NCBI RefSeq assembly: GCF_018139485.1
Contig: NZ_JAGSNF010000022.1
Location: 43,677 to 107,676, forward strand
Direction: 5' to 3'
Source: Phycicoccus avicenniae
Lineage (GTDB): Bacteria; Actinomycetota; Actinomycetes; Actinomycetales; Dermatophilaceae
DNA length: 64,000 nt
Below, one piece after another: positions 26,440 through 34,781 of the stretch (position 1 is its first letter; each line of letters starts with the position of its first letter). The notes under the pieces are model-generated. The model was not told the DNA's origin and did not search any database. It saw only the letters and a program-made list of their open reading frames with translations. The position numbers and the translations under genes are program-made.

Positions 26440-26484
26440 GCCGCCGCCGACGGCCGCGCCGACCCGACCGGCACCGGGGGACGA

Positions 26485-26522
26485 GAAGGGCCCCTTCCCA
26501 CCGCGGTGGGAAGGGGCCCTTC
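26485..26522. terminator. Bidirectional terminator between Opu permease and binding protein
   Basis: A perfect 38-base palindrome with two 19-base arms and no unpaired loop lies between convergent genes. The practical loop would be a few central bases. It should stop transcription from both directions. Confidence 0.82.
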
Positions 26523-26538
26523 GTCGTGGGCGACCGGG

Positions 26539-27495
26539 TCAGTTCAGCCCGATCTCCTCGAGGTAGTCCTCGGCGACGCTGTCGGCCGGGTCGCCGTCGA
26601 CGTCGACCTGGGCGTTCAGCTCGGCCATCTTGTCGTTGTCGAGCGGCTCGAGGATGGCGGTGACGATCTCGTCGTACACCTCGGAGTTGGCCTCGTAGAT
26701 CTCGTTCTGCATCGTGTACGAGACGTTGTAGAGGATGAAGACACCCGGGTCCTCGACGAGCTCGAGGTTGAGCGCGGTGATCCGGCCGTCGGTCGTGAAG
26801 ACCTCACCGAACTGGCAGGCGCCGTTCGCGGTCTCGGTGTAGATGAGGCCGGTGTCGAGGATGTTGATCTGGCTCTGCGGCACCTCGTAGCCGGTCGCCT
26901 CCTCGAAGAGCACCAGGCCGTCCGGGCGGTCGGGGAACTCGGTCTCGAGGCACACCGTGGTGTCCGGGTTGGCCTCGAGGTAGTCGGCCATCCCCTGGAG
27001 GTCGAAGCCGCCCTCCTCCTGGGCCAGGTCGCCGTTCGCCGCGAAGCCGTACGTGTCGTTGAACGGGGAGCGCCCGATCCACGCGATGTCGTTCTCCTCG
27101 AGGTCGCGCTCCGCCGTGACGGTGTAGAGCTCCTCGGGGTCCTGGCTCGGGTCCTCCTGGCCGAGGTGCACGGTCCAGCCGGTGCCGTTGTACTCGGGGT
27201 AGACGCCGATGTCGCCGGAGAGCAGCGCCTCACGGTTGACGTTGGTGCCACCGAGGTTCGTCTGGTTCGTGACGTCGGCGCCCTCGTTCTCCAGGGCCTG
27301 GGCGAAGATCTCGCCGAGGAGGATGTTCTCGGTGAAGTCCTTGGAGCCGACGGTGATGCTCACGCCGTCGAGGCGGCTCTCGTCGCCACCACCGTCGCCG
27401 CCTCCGCTGCCGCCGTCGTCGCTGCCACAGGCGGAGAGCGCCAGGGTGGCGGTCAGGCCCAGTGCCAGGGCCATGGGTGTCTTGCGCATACGCAT
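26539..27495 (-). CDS. Betaine/choline-type substrate-binding lipoprotein (OpuCC-like)
   Basis: This 318-residue lipoprotein has lipobox LSAC (Cys23) followed by a Gly/Ser/Asp linker. The mature part is OpuAC-type, starting GVSITVGSKDFTENILLGEI, and includes GVYPEYNGTGW. It should deliver glycine betaine, choline or related solutes to the permeases. Unusually it is transcribed towards the transporter operon from its own promoter instead of with it. The ATG at 27495 has GAAGGTG upstream. The 27496-27788 gap to purD holds promoters of both genes; I see no gene in it. Confidence 0.92.
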   Translation of the reverse strand: MRMRKTPMALALGLTATLALSACGSDDGGSGGGDGGGDESRLDGVSITVGSKDFTENILLGEIFAQALENEGADVTNQTNLGGTNVNREALLSGDIGVYPEYNGTGWTVHLGQEDPSQDPEELYTVTAERDLEENDIAWIGRSPFNDTYGFAANGDLAQEEGGFDLQGMADYLEANPDTTVCLETEFPDRPDGLVLFEEATGYEVPQSQINILDTGLIYTETANGACQFGEVFTTDGRITALNLELVEDPGVFILYNVSYTMQNEIYEANSEVYDEIVTAILEPLDNDKMAELNAQVDVDGDPADSVAEDYLEEIGLN

Positions 27496-27788
27496 GCTGT
27501 CACCTTCGGGTGTCGTCGGGATCGTGCGTCGTGGATCGGGTCCTGCAAGGGCCGTCCGTGTCCCGGGCCGGGAGCCCGGTCGGCGGACGTGCTGGCACGG
27601 TCTGCGACCGGTCGCCGGGCGCGGCACCGGATGGCTCCCTCCCACCTTTGCCCCCCGGTGGGGGTGACCACCAAACTCCTGGGCAGGTCGTGACGCATTT
27701 GTGACCGTGCCCGGGATGCGGTCCGGGTCGCGGGACGGCACCCTACGGCCCCGACGGCGCCGGTGCCGCGGGTCCTAGGGTGGGACCC

Positions 27789-29075
27789 GTGAAGGTCCTC
27801 GTCATCGGATCCGGTGCCCGTGAGCACGCCGTCGTCCGCGCGCTGTCGCGGGACCCCGCCGTCGACGCGGTGGTCGCCGCCCCCGGCAACCCCGGTATCG
27901 GCCTCGTCGCGGCCGTCGAGCCGCTGCCCGGCGGGGGGACCGACCCGGCGCTCGTCGCCGACCTCGCCGTCCGGCTGGGGGCGGACCTCGTCGTCGTCGG
28001 GCCCGAGGCCCCGCTCGTCGCCGGCGCGGCCGACGCGGTCCGGGCGGCCGGCATCCCGTGCTTCGGCCCGTCCGCGGCGGCGGCCCGGTTGGAGGGCAGC
28101 AAGGCCTTCGCGAAGGAGGTCATGTCCGCGGCGGAGGTGCCGACGGGTCTCGCGCACGTCTGCACCACCGCCGACGAGCTGGTCGACGCCCTCGACGCGC
28201 TCGGCGCCCCGTACGTCGTCAAGGACGACGGGCTCGCGGCCGGCAAGGGGGTCGTCGTCACCGACGACCGGGACGAGGCACTCGCCCACGGCTGCTCCTG
28301 CCTCGACAAGCCGGACGGGCGGGTCGTCGTCGAGGAGTTCCTCGACGGCCCCGAGGTCTCGCTCTTCTGCCTCTGCGACGGCGAGACCGTGCTGCCGCTC
28401 AGCCCGGCCCAGGACTTCAAGCGGGTGGGCGAGGGCGACACCGGACCCAACACCGGGGGGATGGGCGCCTACAGCCCCCTCGACTGGGCGCCGGACGGCC
28501 TCGTCGACGACGTCGTCGCGCGCATCGCGCGCCCGGTCGTGGAGGAGATGGCGCGGCGCGGGACGCCGTTCGTGGGAGTGCTGTACGTCGGCCTCGCGCT
28601 CACGAGCCGCGGCCCCCGCGTCATCGAGTTCAACGTCCGCTTCGGCGATCCCGAGACCCAGGTCGTCCTGCACCGGCTGCGGACGCCGCTCGGCGGCCTG
28701 CTGCTCGCGGCGGCCGAGGGCCGCCTGGCCGGGGTCGACCCGCTGCGCTGGAGCGAGGAGACGGCCGTGACGGTCGTGGTCGCCGCGCAGGACTACCCCG
28801 GGACGCCGGTGACCGGGGGACCGGTGTCGGGGACCGAGGACCTGCCCGGCGGGCCGGACACCTACGTGCTGCACGCCGGCACGACGTACGACGAGAAGGG
28901 CCTGCTCGTGTCGTCCGGCGGCCGGGTGCTGTCCGTCGTCGCGTCGGCCCCGTCCCTCGCCGAGGCCCGGGAGCGGGTCTACGCGGGCGTCGACGCCGTC
29001 GACCTGCCCGGGTCGCACCACCGTCGGGACATCGCCGAGCGGGCGGAGCGCGGCGAGGTCACCGTTCCCGGCTGA
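27789..29075 (+). CDS. purD: Phosphoribosylamine-glycine ligase
   Basis: PurD makes GAR from phosphoribosylamine, glycine and ATP, the second step of purine synthesis. This 428-residue ATP-grasp enzyme has the N-terminal VLVIGSGAREHA, PSAAAARLEGSKAFAK near residue 95 and DFKRVGEGDTGPNTGGMGAY near residue 216. The GTG at 27789 is chosen over one nine bases upstream because TAGGGT (27776-27781) ends 7 bases before it, implying a leaderless mRNA. Confidence 0.95.
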   Translation: MKVLVIGSGAREHAVVRALSRDPAVDAVVAAPGNPGIGLVAAVEPLPGGGTDPALVADLAVRLGADLVVVGPEAPLVAGAADAVRAAGIPCFGPSAAAARLEGSKAFAKEVMSAAEVPTGLAHVCTTADELVDALDALGAPYVVKDDGLAAGKGVVVTDDRDEALAHGCSCLDKPDGRVVVEEFLDGPEVSLFCLCDGETVLPLSPAQDFKRVGEGDTGPNTGGMGAYSPLDWAPDGLVDDVVARIARPVVEEMARRGTPFVGVLYVGLALTSRGPRVIEFNVRFGDPETQVVLHRLRTPLGGLLLAAAEGRLAGVDPLRWSEETAVTVVVAAQDYPGTPVTGGPVSGTEDLPGGPDTYVLHAGTTYDEKGLLVSSGGRVLSVVASAPSLAEARERVYAGVDAVDLPGSHHRRDIAERAERGEVTVPG

Positions 29076-29102
29076 CGGTCACCGGCGGACGAGGTCTGCG
29101 AC

Positions 29103-30026
29103 TCAGGCGGTGAGGGCCGCCCGGGCGTCGGCGAGGTGGTCGAGGTCGGCGAGGTCGAGGACCTGGAGGTACAGGCGCTGCACCCCTGCCTCTGCGAGCC
29201 GGCCGACGCGGTCGCGCGCCTCCTCGGGGGTCCCGGCCACCCCGTTGGCCCGGAGCTCGTCGGTATCGCGACCGATCGCGGCGGCCCTGCGCCGCACCGT
29301 GGCCTCGTCCGCCCCCACGCAGACGACCTGGGCCGCGGAGTGGACGAGGCTCACCGGGTCGCGGCCGTGGTCCTCGCACACGGCGTCGACCCGCTCGAAG
29401 AGCCGGCCGACCTCCTCGACGGAGCCGAAGGGCACGTTGAACTCCGCCGCGTACCGGGCGGCGAGCGAGGGGGTCCGTCGCTTGCCGGCCCCGCCGACGA
29501 CGATCGGGACGCCGCCCTCCTGCACGGGCTTGGCAAGGGCGGGCGAGTCGCTCACCGGGTAGTGCGACCCGTCGTGCTCCCAGGACGACCCGGCGGGGGC
29601 CGACCACAGGCCGGTGATGACGGCGAGCTGCTCCTCGAGCCGGTCGAAGCGCTCCTTGAGCGGGGGGAACGGGATGCCGTAGGCGGCGTGCTCGGCCTCG
29701 AACCAGCCTGCGCCGATGCCCAGCTCGACCCGGCCGCCGCTCATCTGGTCGACCTGGGCGACCGTCACGGCGAGCGGGCCGGGCAGGCGGAAGGTCGCGG
29801 ACGACACGAGCGTCCCGAGCCGGATGCGCGAGGTCTCGCGGGCCAGGCCGGCGAGTGTCGTCCACGCGTCCGTCGGCCCGGGCATGCCGTCGCCGTCCCC
29901 CATGTGGAGGTAGTGGTCGGACCGGAAGAACGCGTCGTAGCCGAGGTCCTCGCTCGCTCTCGCGACGGCGAGGAGGTCGTCGTAGGTCGCGCCCTGCTGC
30001 GGCTCGGTGAAGATCCGGAGGTCCAT
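29103..30026 (-). CDS. LLM class F420-dependent oxidoreductase
   Basis: This 307-residue luciferase-like protein begins MDLRIFTEPQQGATY and contains FFRSDHYLHM and VELGIGAGWFEAEHAAYGIPFP, which fit the F420-dependent LLM group. The substrate is unknown. TAGCGT (30033-30038 on this strand) ends 6 bases before the ATG, so it can be transcribed leaderless even though an MFS gene ends only nine bases upstream. Position beside a SoxR-controlled exporter suggests a role with redox-active compounds, which is inference. Confidence 0.87.
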   Translation of the reverse strand: MDLRIFTEPQQGATYDDLLAVARASEDLGYDAFFRSDHYLHMGDGDGMPGPTDAWTTLAGLARETSRIRLGTLVSSATFRLPGPLAVTVAQVDQMSGGRVELGIGAGWFEAEHAAYGIPFPPLKERFDRLEEQLAVITGLWSAPAGSSWEHDGSHYPVSDSPALAKPVQEGGVPIVVGGAGKRRTPSLAARYAAEFNVPFGSVEEVGRLFERVDAVCEDHGRDPVSLVHSAAQVVCVGADEATVRRRAAAIGRDTDELRANGVAGTPEEARDRVGRLAEAGVQRLYLQVLDLADLDHLADARAALTA

Positions 30027-30035
30027 GACCCCACG

Positions 30036-31448
30036 CTACGGGCCGACGGTCCCCGGTGTCCCGGGCGGTGACCCCACCCGGCCCGCCGCGAGGGCGACCG
30101 GCACCGCGAGGAGGGCACCCGACGCGACGAGCGCGGCGAAGACCGGCCCGTCGATCCCGGGGCCGGCCCAGGCGACGACCGCACCCACGACCCCGGTCTG
30201 GAGGGCGACGCCGGTCGAGACCGCGAGGCCCTGGGCCGCGCTCACCCGGCCGTGCGCGGCGGCGGGCGCATGGGCGAGCAGCTCCGTCGCGAGGGTGGGC
30301 GAGAGCACGCCCATCCCGGTCGCGGCGAGCGCCCACCCGGCCATCCCGGGGACGAGCCCGACGACGTCGAGGGCGAGCAGGGCCGGGCCGAGGGCGCCGA
30401 CCGCGATGAGCACGCCCCCGACCCGGGTCCTGGAGACGGGGCCGAGGTGGGCGCGGACCGGGTCGGTGCTGACGACCCAGGACCCGACCGCCCACATGAC
30501 CCCCGTCACGGACAGCGAGACGCCGGCGAGCGCCGCCGAGGCGTCGTGGACCGTGACGAGCATGAGGGGGATGGTCGCGCCCGCGCCGGCGAAGGACGCG
30601 GCGACGAGGAGGCGCAGGCCGAGGACGGCCGGGACCCCGGGGGCGAGCCGGACCGTGCCGCGGGGGAGGGCACGGGCGGCCGCCCCGACGGCGACGCCGA
30701 GGGCGCCGAGCACGACGGCGAGGCCGACCGCCCGGTGCGCCGGGGTCTCGAGCAGGGGCGCCGAGAGCGTCGCGGTCCCGAGCGCGGCGGCAAGGACGAG
30801 GGCGGCGACGGTCCGGCCACGCGCGTCCGGGTCCGGCACGCTCGCCCCCTCGGCACGGGTCCGGCGCAGGGCCGGGCGCAGGAGGAGGAGCGCGGGCAGG
30901 GCGACGGCGAGGGGCCCGACGAAGACGAGCCGCCAGCCGCCGAGCGCCTCGAGGCCGCCGGCGACGCCGGGCCCGAGGAGTGACGGCAGGACCCAGGCGG
31001 CGGCGAAGCCCGCGAAGACCTTGGCCCGCAGCGCGGTCGGGAGCGTCTGGGCGACGAGCACCATGAGGGCGGTGTCGAGGAGGGCCTCGGCGGCGCCGGA
31101 GAGGGTCCGCGCGGCGACGAAGACGGGCATGGTCGGCGCGAGGCCGGCGCCGACCTGGGCGAGGAGGAAGAGCGCCAGGCCCGCGGCCAGCACGCGGCGC
31201 GGTCCGACGCGGTCGGTCCACCGGCCGGAGTAGGCCGCGGCGACGGTGAAGGCGACGAGGGCGGCCCCGTTCGCGGCGCCGAACCAGCCCCACCCGTCGA
31301 GGTCGCGCACGACGAGCGGCAGGACGGTCTGCACCGCCCGCACCTCGAACGCCGCGAGGGTGACGAGGCCGAGGACCCCGGCGACGACCGGCAGGTGCGC
31401 CCGGTCGAGGAGGCGCACCGGGGTCGGGGCGGCGTCGGTGGTCGTCAC
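30036..31448 (-). CDS. MFS transporter, probable SoxR-controlled exporter
   Basis: This 470-residue MFS protein has 12-14 hydrophobic helices and the loop SGRWTDRVGPRRVL after helix 2, like actinobacterial drug exporters of the DHA families. The GTG at 31448 is supported by a GAGGAT -10 ending 7 bases upstream and a TTGACC -35 at a 19-base distance, the MerR-type promoter form. The divergent gene is soxR, so export of redox-cycling or antibiotic-like compounds is likely. Confidence 0.87.
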   Translation of the reverse strand: MTTTDAAPTPVRLLDRAHLPVVAGVLGLVTLAAFEVRAVQTVLPLVVRDLDGWGWFGAANGAALVAFTVAAAYSGRWTDRVGPRRVLAAGLALFLLAQVGAGLAPTMPVFVAARTLSGAAEALLDTALMVLVAQTLPTALRAKVFAGFAAAWVLPSLLGPGVAGGLEALGGWRLVFVGPLAVALPALLLLRPALRRTRAEGASVPDPDARGRTVAALVLAAALGTATLSAPLLETPAHRAVGLAVVLGALGVAVGAAARALPRGTVRLAPGVPAVLGLRLLVAASFAGAGATIPLMLVTVHDASAALAGVSLSVTGVMWAVGSWVVSTDPVRAHLGPVSRTRVGGVLIAVGALGPALLALDVVGLVPGMAGWALAATGMGVLSPTLATELLAHAPAAAHGRVSAAQGLAVSTGVALQTGVVGAVVAWAGPGIDGPVFAALVASGALLAVPVALAAGRVGSPPGTPGTVGP

Positions 31449-31455
31449 GTCGGCG

Positions 31456-31498
31456 ATCCTCGTACCTCATGTGTGCTGGAGGTCAAGCCGGCTACCGT
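31456..31498. promoter_or_regulatory. SoxR/MerR-type operator between soxR and the MFS gene
   Basis: On the minus strand TTGACC (31481-31486) and GAGGAT (31456-31461) are separated by 19 bases. The dyad ACCTC...GAGGT (31464-31468 and 31479-31483) fills that spacer, as MerR-family activators require. On the plus strand TACCGT (31493-31498) ends 6 bases before the soxR GTG. SoxR bound here could activate the exporter and repress itself. Confidence 0.7.
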
Positions 31499-31504
31499 GG
31501 TGGG

Positions 31505-31960
31505 GTGGACCGGCACGACCTGCTCGCGATCGGCGAGGTGGCGCAGCGGTCGGGCGTCAGCGTCCCGACCGTCCGCTTCTACGAGGAGAAGGGCCTCCTC
31601 GTGTCCGTGCGGACCGCGGGGAACCAGCGCCGGTTCGAGCGCCACGTTCTGCGGCGGATCGCCGTCGTCCGGGCGGGCCAGCGGTTCGGGCTCACCCTCG
31701 CCGAGATCCGGGACGCCCTCGAGGCGCTGCCCCCGGACCGCGCCCCGACGAAGCGGGACTGGTCCCGGATGTCCCGCCGGTGGCACGACCTGCTCACCGA
31801 GCGCATCGAGGCGATGACCAGGGTGCGTGACGGCCTCTCGTCCTGCATCGGCTGCGGCTGCCTGTCGCTGCGGTCCTGCCCGGTCTACAACGCGGACGAC
31901 GTGCTGTCGTCCGAGGGGCCCGGCGCCCGGCGGCTCCCTCCGGCCGCCCGCGAGGGCTGA
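31505..31960 (+). CDS. soxR: Redox-sensitive regulator SoxR
   Basis: This 151-residue MerR-family protein has an N-terminal winged helix (LAIGEVAQRSGVSVPTVRFYEEKGL) and a dimerisation helix. The [2Fe-2S] signature C-x2-C-x-C-x5-C is complete at Cys114, 117, 119 and 125, so it should sense redox-active molecules by cluster oxidation. I start at GTG 31505 because TACCGT ends 6 bases upstream. Its 3' end overlaps the convergent acetamidase gene by 76 bases. Confidence 0.95.
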   Translation: MDRHDLLAIGEVAQRSGVSVPTVRFYEEKGLLVSVRTAGNQRRFERHVLRRIAVVRAGQRFGLTLAEIRDALEALPPDRAPTKRDWSRMSRRWHDLLTERIEAMTRVRDGLSSCIGCGCLSLRSCPVYNADDVLSSEGPGARRLPPAAREG

Positions 31961-32883
31961 GGGGCTCGCTCGAGCCGGCCCGGCGCCAGGACCGCGTGCA
32001 CGCCCCACGTCCGGTTCACCACCTGGGTGACCCGCAGGTCGACCGCCGTGCTCGCGAGGGCCAGCGCGGTCGCCGTGTCGAGGCCGTGCAGCGCGCCGAG
32101 CCACCGGCACATCGCCTCGACGGCGTCGCCGGTGGCCACCTCGAGGTCGGTGTCGACCCCGAGGGTGACGAGCCCGCCCGGGGTCTCGGCGTGGACGCCG
32201 GGCACCGGACGGTCCGTGACGACGTCGACGGTGACGACCGTGCGCATCGGGCACTCGATCGCGGTGCCGCCGACCTCGCCGTCGCCCTGCGCGGCGTGCC
32301 CGTCGCCGAGGTAGAGCAGGCCTCCGGGGACCTCGACCGGGAGGTACAGCGTGCTTCCGGCGACGAGCTCGCGGCAGTCGAGGTTCCCCCCGGTGCCCGG
32401 GCGGGGCGGGATCGTCGAGTGCTCGCCGGGCTCGGCCGGGGCCGTGCCGACGACCCCGAGGAAGGGCGCGGTCGGGCAGCGGAAGCCGCGGCTCTCGGTG
32501 GCGACGTCGTCCTCGACGTCCCACAGCAGCCAGGCCGTCGGCCCGTCGCCCACCCCGAGGCGGTCGTTGACGGGCGTGTGCCGTCCCCCGGTCGCGGTCC
32601 AGCCCCAGCCGAGCGGGACGACCTCCTCGAAGTGGACGGCGAGATGGTCGCCGGGGCGGGCCCCACGGACCTCGAGCGGGCCGGTGAGGCAGTGCCCGCG
32701 CGGCTCGGCGAACATCGTCGGACGCCGCTCGCCGGGCACGGTCTGCCGCTCGAGGTAGCCGGAGGCGTCGAGCGAGGTGACCGTGACCCGGTCCCCGGGG
32801 TCGACGGTGAGCCGGGGAGTGTGCGATCGGTCGAGGACGTCGACCGTCGTCCCCGGCGTCGCGTCGATCTCGTGCTCGGTCAT
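31885..32883 (-). CDS. Acetamidase/formamidase family protein
   Basis: This 332-residue protein resembles acetamidase/formamidase enzymes that hydrolyse short amides to acid and ammonia. Family features are HTPRLTVDPGDRVTV near residue 21, TGPLEVRGARPGDHLAVHF near 68, and LYLGDGHAAQGDGEVGGTAIE near 190. The ATG has GAGGAG upstream. It lies 82 bases after an MFS gene on the same strand and may belong to the marR operon. Its last 76 bases overlap the soxR gene on the other strand. Confidence 0.88.
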   Translation of the reverse strand: MTEHEIDATPGTTVDVLDRSHTPRLTVDPGDRVTVTSLDASGYLERQTVPGERRPTMFAEPRGHCLTGPLEVRGARPGDHLAVHFEEVVPLGWGWTATGGRHTPVNDRLGVGDGPTAWLLWDVEDDVATESRGFRCPTAPFLGVVGTAPAEPGEHSTIPPRPGTGGNLDCRELVAGSTLYLPVEVPGGLLYLGDGHAAQGDGEVGGTAIECPMRTVVTVDVVTDRPVPGVHAETPGGLVTLGVDTDLEVATGDAVEAMCRWLGALHGLDTATALALASTAVDLRVTQVVNRTWGVHAVLAPGRLERAPQPSRAAGGSRRAPGPSDDSTSSAL

Positions 32884-32965
32884 GGCGCTCCTCGGTCCGG
32901 CGGTGCCGTGCGGATCACGGTGCCACGGGCGGACGTCCCCCGGCGCTCCGCGTGCCGGGCGGGTC

Positions 32966-34171
32966 TCAGGGGCGGGCGACGGTCTCCGGGGCGTCCCGGG
33001 CGTCGCGCTCGGCCTCCTCGTCCTCGGCCGCGAAGGCGGCGGCGACGAAGACCCGACCGGTCCTCAGCACGACGACGGACAGGACGACCGCGGCGGCGCC
33101 GACCCAGAAGGGGACGTGGGCGTTCGACTCGCCGAGCCGTCCGGCGAGCCACGGGGCGACGGCGCCGCCGCTGAACCGGACGAAGCTGTAGGCCGCCGAG
33201 GCGACGCCCCGCTCGACGGGCGAGACCTTCATGACGGTCTCGGTGATGAGGGTGTTGTTGACGCCGAGCAGCCCGCCGGCCAGGACGACCCCGGCGACGA
33301 GCACGGCCCGCTGCTCGGTCCACACGCCCATGACGGCGAGCACGGCGGCGAAGCCGAGGAGCGCGCCGACCATCCCGCGGTAGGTGCCCACGTGCCGCTG
33401 CACCCACGGGGCCACCCACACCGACGCGACGGCGAGGAACAGGCCCCACCCGAAGAACACGAGCCCGGTCCCCTCGGCCGACAGCGCCAGCGGGAACGGG
33501 GTGAACGCGAGCAGGGTGAAGAAGCCCACGTTGTAGAGCAGCGCCGTGACGCCCACGGTGAGCAGCCCCCGGTGTCGCAGGGCTCGCAGCGGTGCGGAGA
33601 GGGGGGTCGGCCGAGGCCGCTGGTCCGCCTCGGGCAGCGTGGTCCACACGGCGACGAGGGCGACCGCCATGAGGGCGCTCACCCCGAAGAACGGCCCACG
33701 CCACGAGATGCCGCCGAGCGCCCCGCCGACCAGCGGGCCGGCCGCGATGCCGAGGCCGAGGGCGGCCTCGTAGAGGATGATCGCCTGGGCCACCGACCCC
33801 CGTGAGGCGGAGACGATGGTCGCGAGCGCGGTCGCGATGAACAGGGCGTTGCCCAGGCCCCACAGCGCCCGGAAACCGACGATGGCGCCGACGGTGTCCT
33901 GGAGGCCGGCCAGACCCGCGCCGACGATGATGTCGGCGAGGCCGAGGAGCAAGGTGCGCTTGGCGCCGATCCGGCTCGAGACCCACCCGGTGCCGAGCAT
34001 CGCGACGCCCATGACGGCGAGGTAGCTCGTGAAGAGCAGGCTGACCTCGCTCGGGCCGGCGCCGAGGTCCTCGGCGATGGGCCGGAGGATGGGGTCGACG
34101 AGGCCGATCCCCATGAAGGCGACGACGCAGGCGAACGCGACGCTCCAGACGGTCTTGGGCTGACGCCACAC
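32966..34171 (-). CDS. MFS transporter, MarR-linked
   Basis: This 401-residue MFS protein has 12 predicted helices and the loop SSRIGAKRTLLLG after helix 2. It resembles ACDE-type (YdhP/AraJ-like) drug exporters. The GTG at 34171 has GAGGAG upstream. It follows the marR gene by 61 bases, suggesting a MarR-controlled efflux operon. The hydrophilic acidic C-terminus (AAEDEEAERDARD) is cytoplasmic. Confidence 0.88.
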   Translation of the reverse strand: MWRQPKTVWSVAFACVVAFMGIGLVDPILRPIAEDLGAGPSEVSLLFTSYLAVMGVAMLGTGWVSSRIGAKRTLLLGLADIIVGAGLAGLQDTVGAIVGFRALWGLGNALFIATALATIVSASRGSVAQAIILYEAALGLGIAAGPLVGGALGGISWRGPFFGVSALMAVALVAVWTTLPEADQRPRPTPLSAPLRALRHRGLLTVGVTALLYNVGFFTLLAFTPFPLALSAEGTGLVFFGWGLFLAVASVWVAPWVQRHVGTYRGMVGALLGFAAVLAVMGVWTEQRAVLVAGVVLAGGLLGVNNTLITETVMKVSPVERGVASAAYSFVRFSGGAVAPWLAGRLGESNAHVPFWVGAAAVVLSVVVLRTGRVFVAAAFAAEDEEAERDARDAPETVARP

Positions 34172-34232
34172 GGGCGGGCTCCTCTCGGGGCGGTGGGTGG
34201 GAGTGGTGGAGGGCGGACGGTGCCGCGGTCCG

Positions 34233-34682
34233 TCAGGCGCCGGGCACGGGGGTCGGGCGGTCGGCCTCGATGGCGGCGACGAGCTCCTCGAGCAGGTCGA
34301 CCGCGTCGGCGACCCGCTCGGGCCCGCCGTCGAGCCCGTCGAGGAGCGGCAGGACCGCGGCGGCGCGCTCGCGGCGGGCCCGGGCGAGGGCCTCGCGGCC
34401 GGCGGCGGTGAGGGCGACCCGGTGCGCGCGGCCGTCGTCGGGGTCGGGGGTCCGCTCGACGAGCCCGTCGGCCTCGAGCCGCTGGACCTGCGCGGTCGTC
34501 GTCGGCTGGGTCGTGTCGTCCGCGGCCGCGAGCGTCGTCACCCGGGCCGGTCCGAGCCGCTCGACGTGGGAGAGCACCCGCACCTGGGCCCAGGGCATCC
34601 CCGGGTCGGCGTGCCGGCTCGCCCACTGCGAGACGCGGGCGGACAGGCGCAGGAGGTCGTTGGCGAGGTCCTCGGTCGTCAT
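34233..34682 (-). CDS. MarR family repressor
   Basis: This 149-residue MarR-type protein has a winged helix at about residues 40-100 (ARVTTLAAADDTTQPTTTAQVQRLEADGLVERTPDPDDGRAHRV) and dimerisation helices at both ends. The ATG at 34682 follows TATTCT by 6 bases, predicting leaderless translation. An AT-rich palindrome lies in its own promoter, so autoregulation is likely. The ligand is unknown. Confidence 0.92.
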   Translation of the reverse strand: MTTEDLANDLLRLSARVSQWASRHADPGMPWAQVRVLSHVERLGPARVTTLAAADDTTQPTTTAQVQRLEADGLVERTPDPDDGRAHRVALTAAGREALARARRERAAAVLPLLDGLDGGPERVADAVDLLEELVAAIEADRPTPVPGA

Positions 34683-34688
34683 TCCCAC

Positions 34689-34717
34689 AGAATAGATAGT
34701 CTGACTATGTATCTCAA
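34689..34717 (-). promoter_or_regulatory. marR promoter with palindromic operator
   Basis: On the minus strand TTGAGA (34712-34717) and TATTCT (34689-34694) are 17 bases apart. The operator ATA-g-ATAGT-ctg-ACTAT-g-TAT (34692-34712) fills the spacer. It is an island of A/T in very GC-rich DNA and should be the MarR binding site. Confidence 0.75.
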
Positions 34718-34781
34718 GCCCGCGTCGCCGACGGCACGGACGGCGGTCCGACCGCGCTGCCCGGGTGGAAGAATCGCCGGC

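Noticed and set aside
27496..27788. A riboswitch before the Opu binding protein or purD
   Set aside because: No known aptamer pattern is visible; purD appears leaderless, and the other side shows only GC stems without a conserved core.
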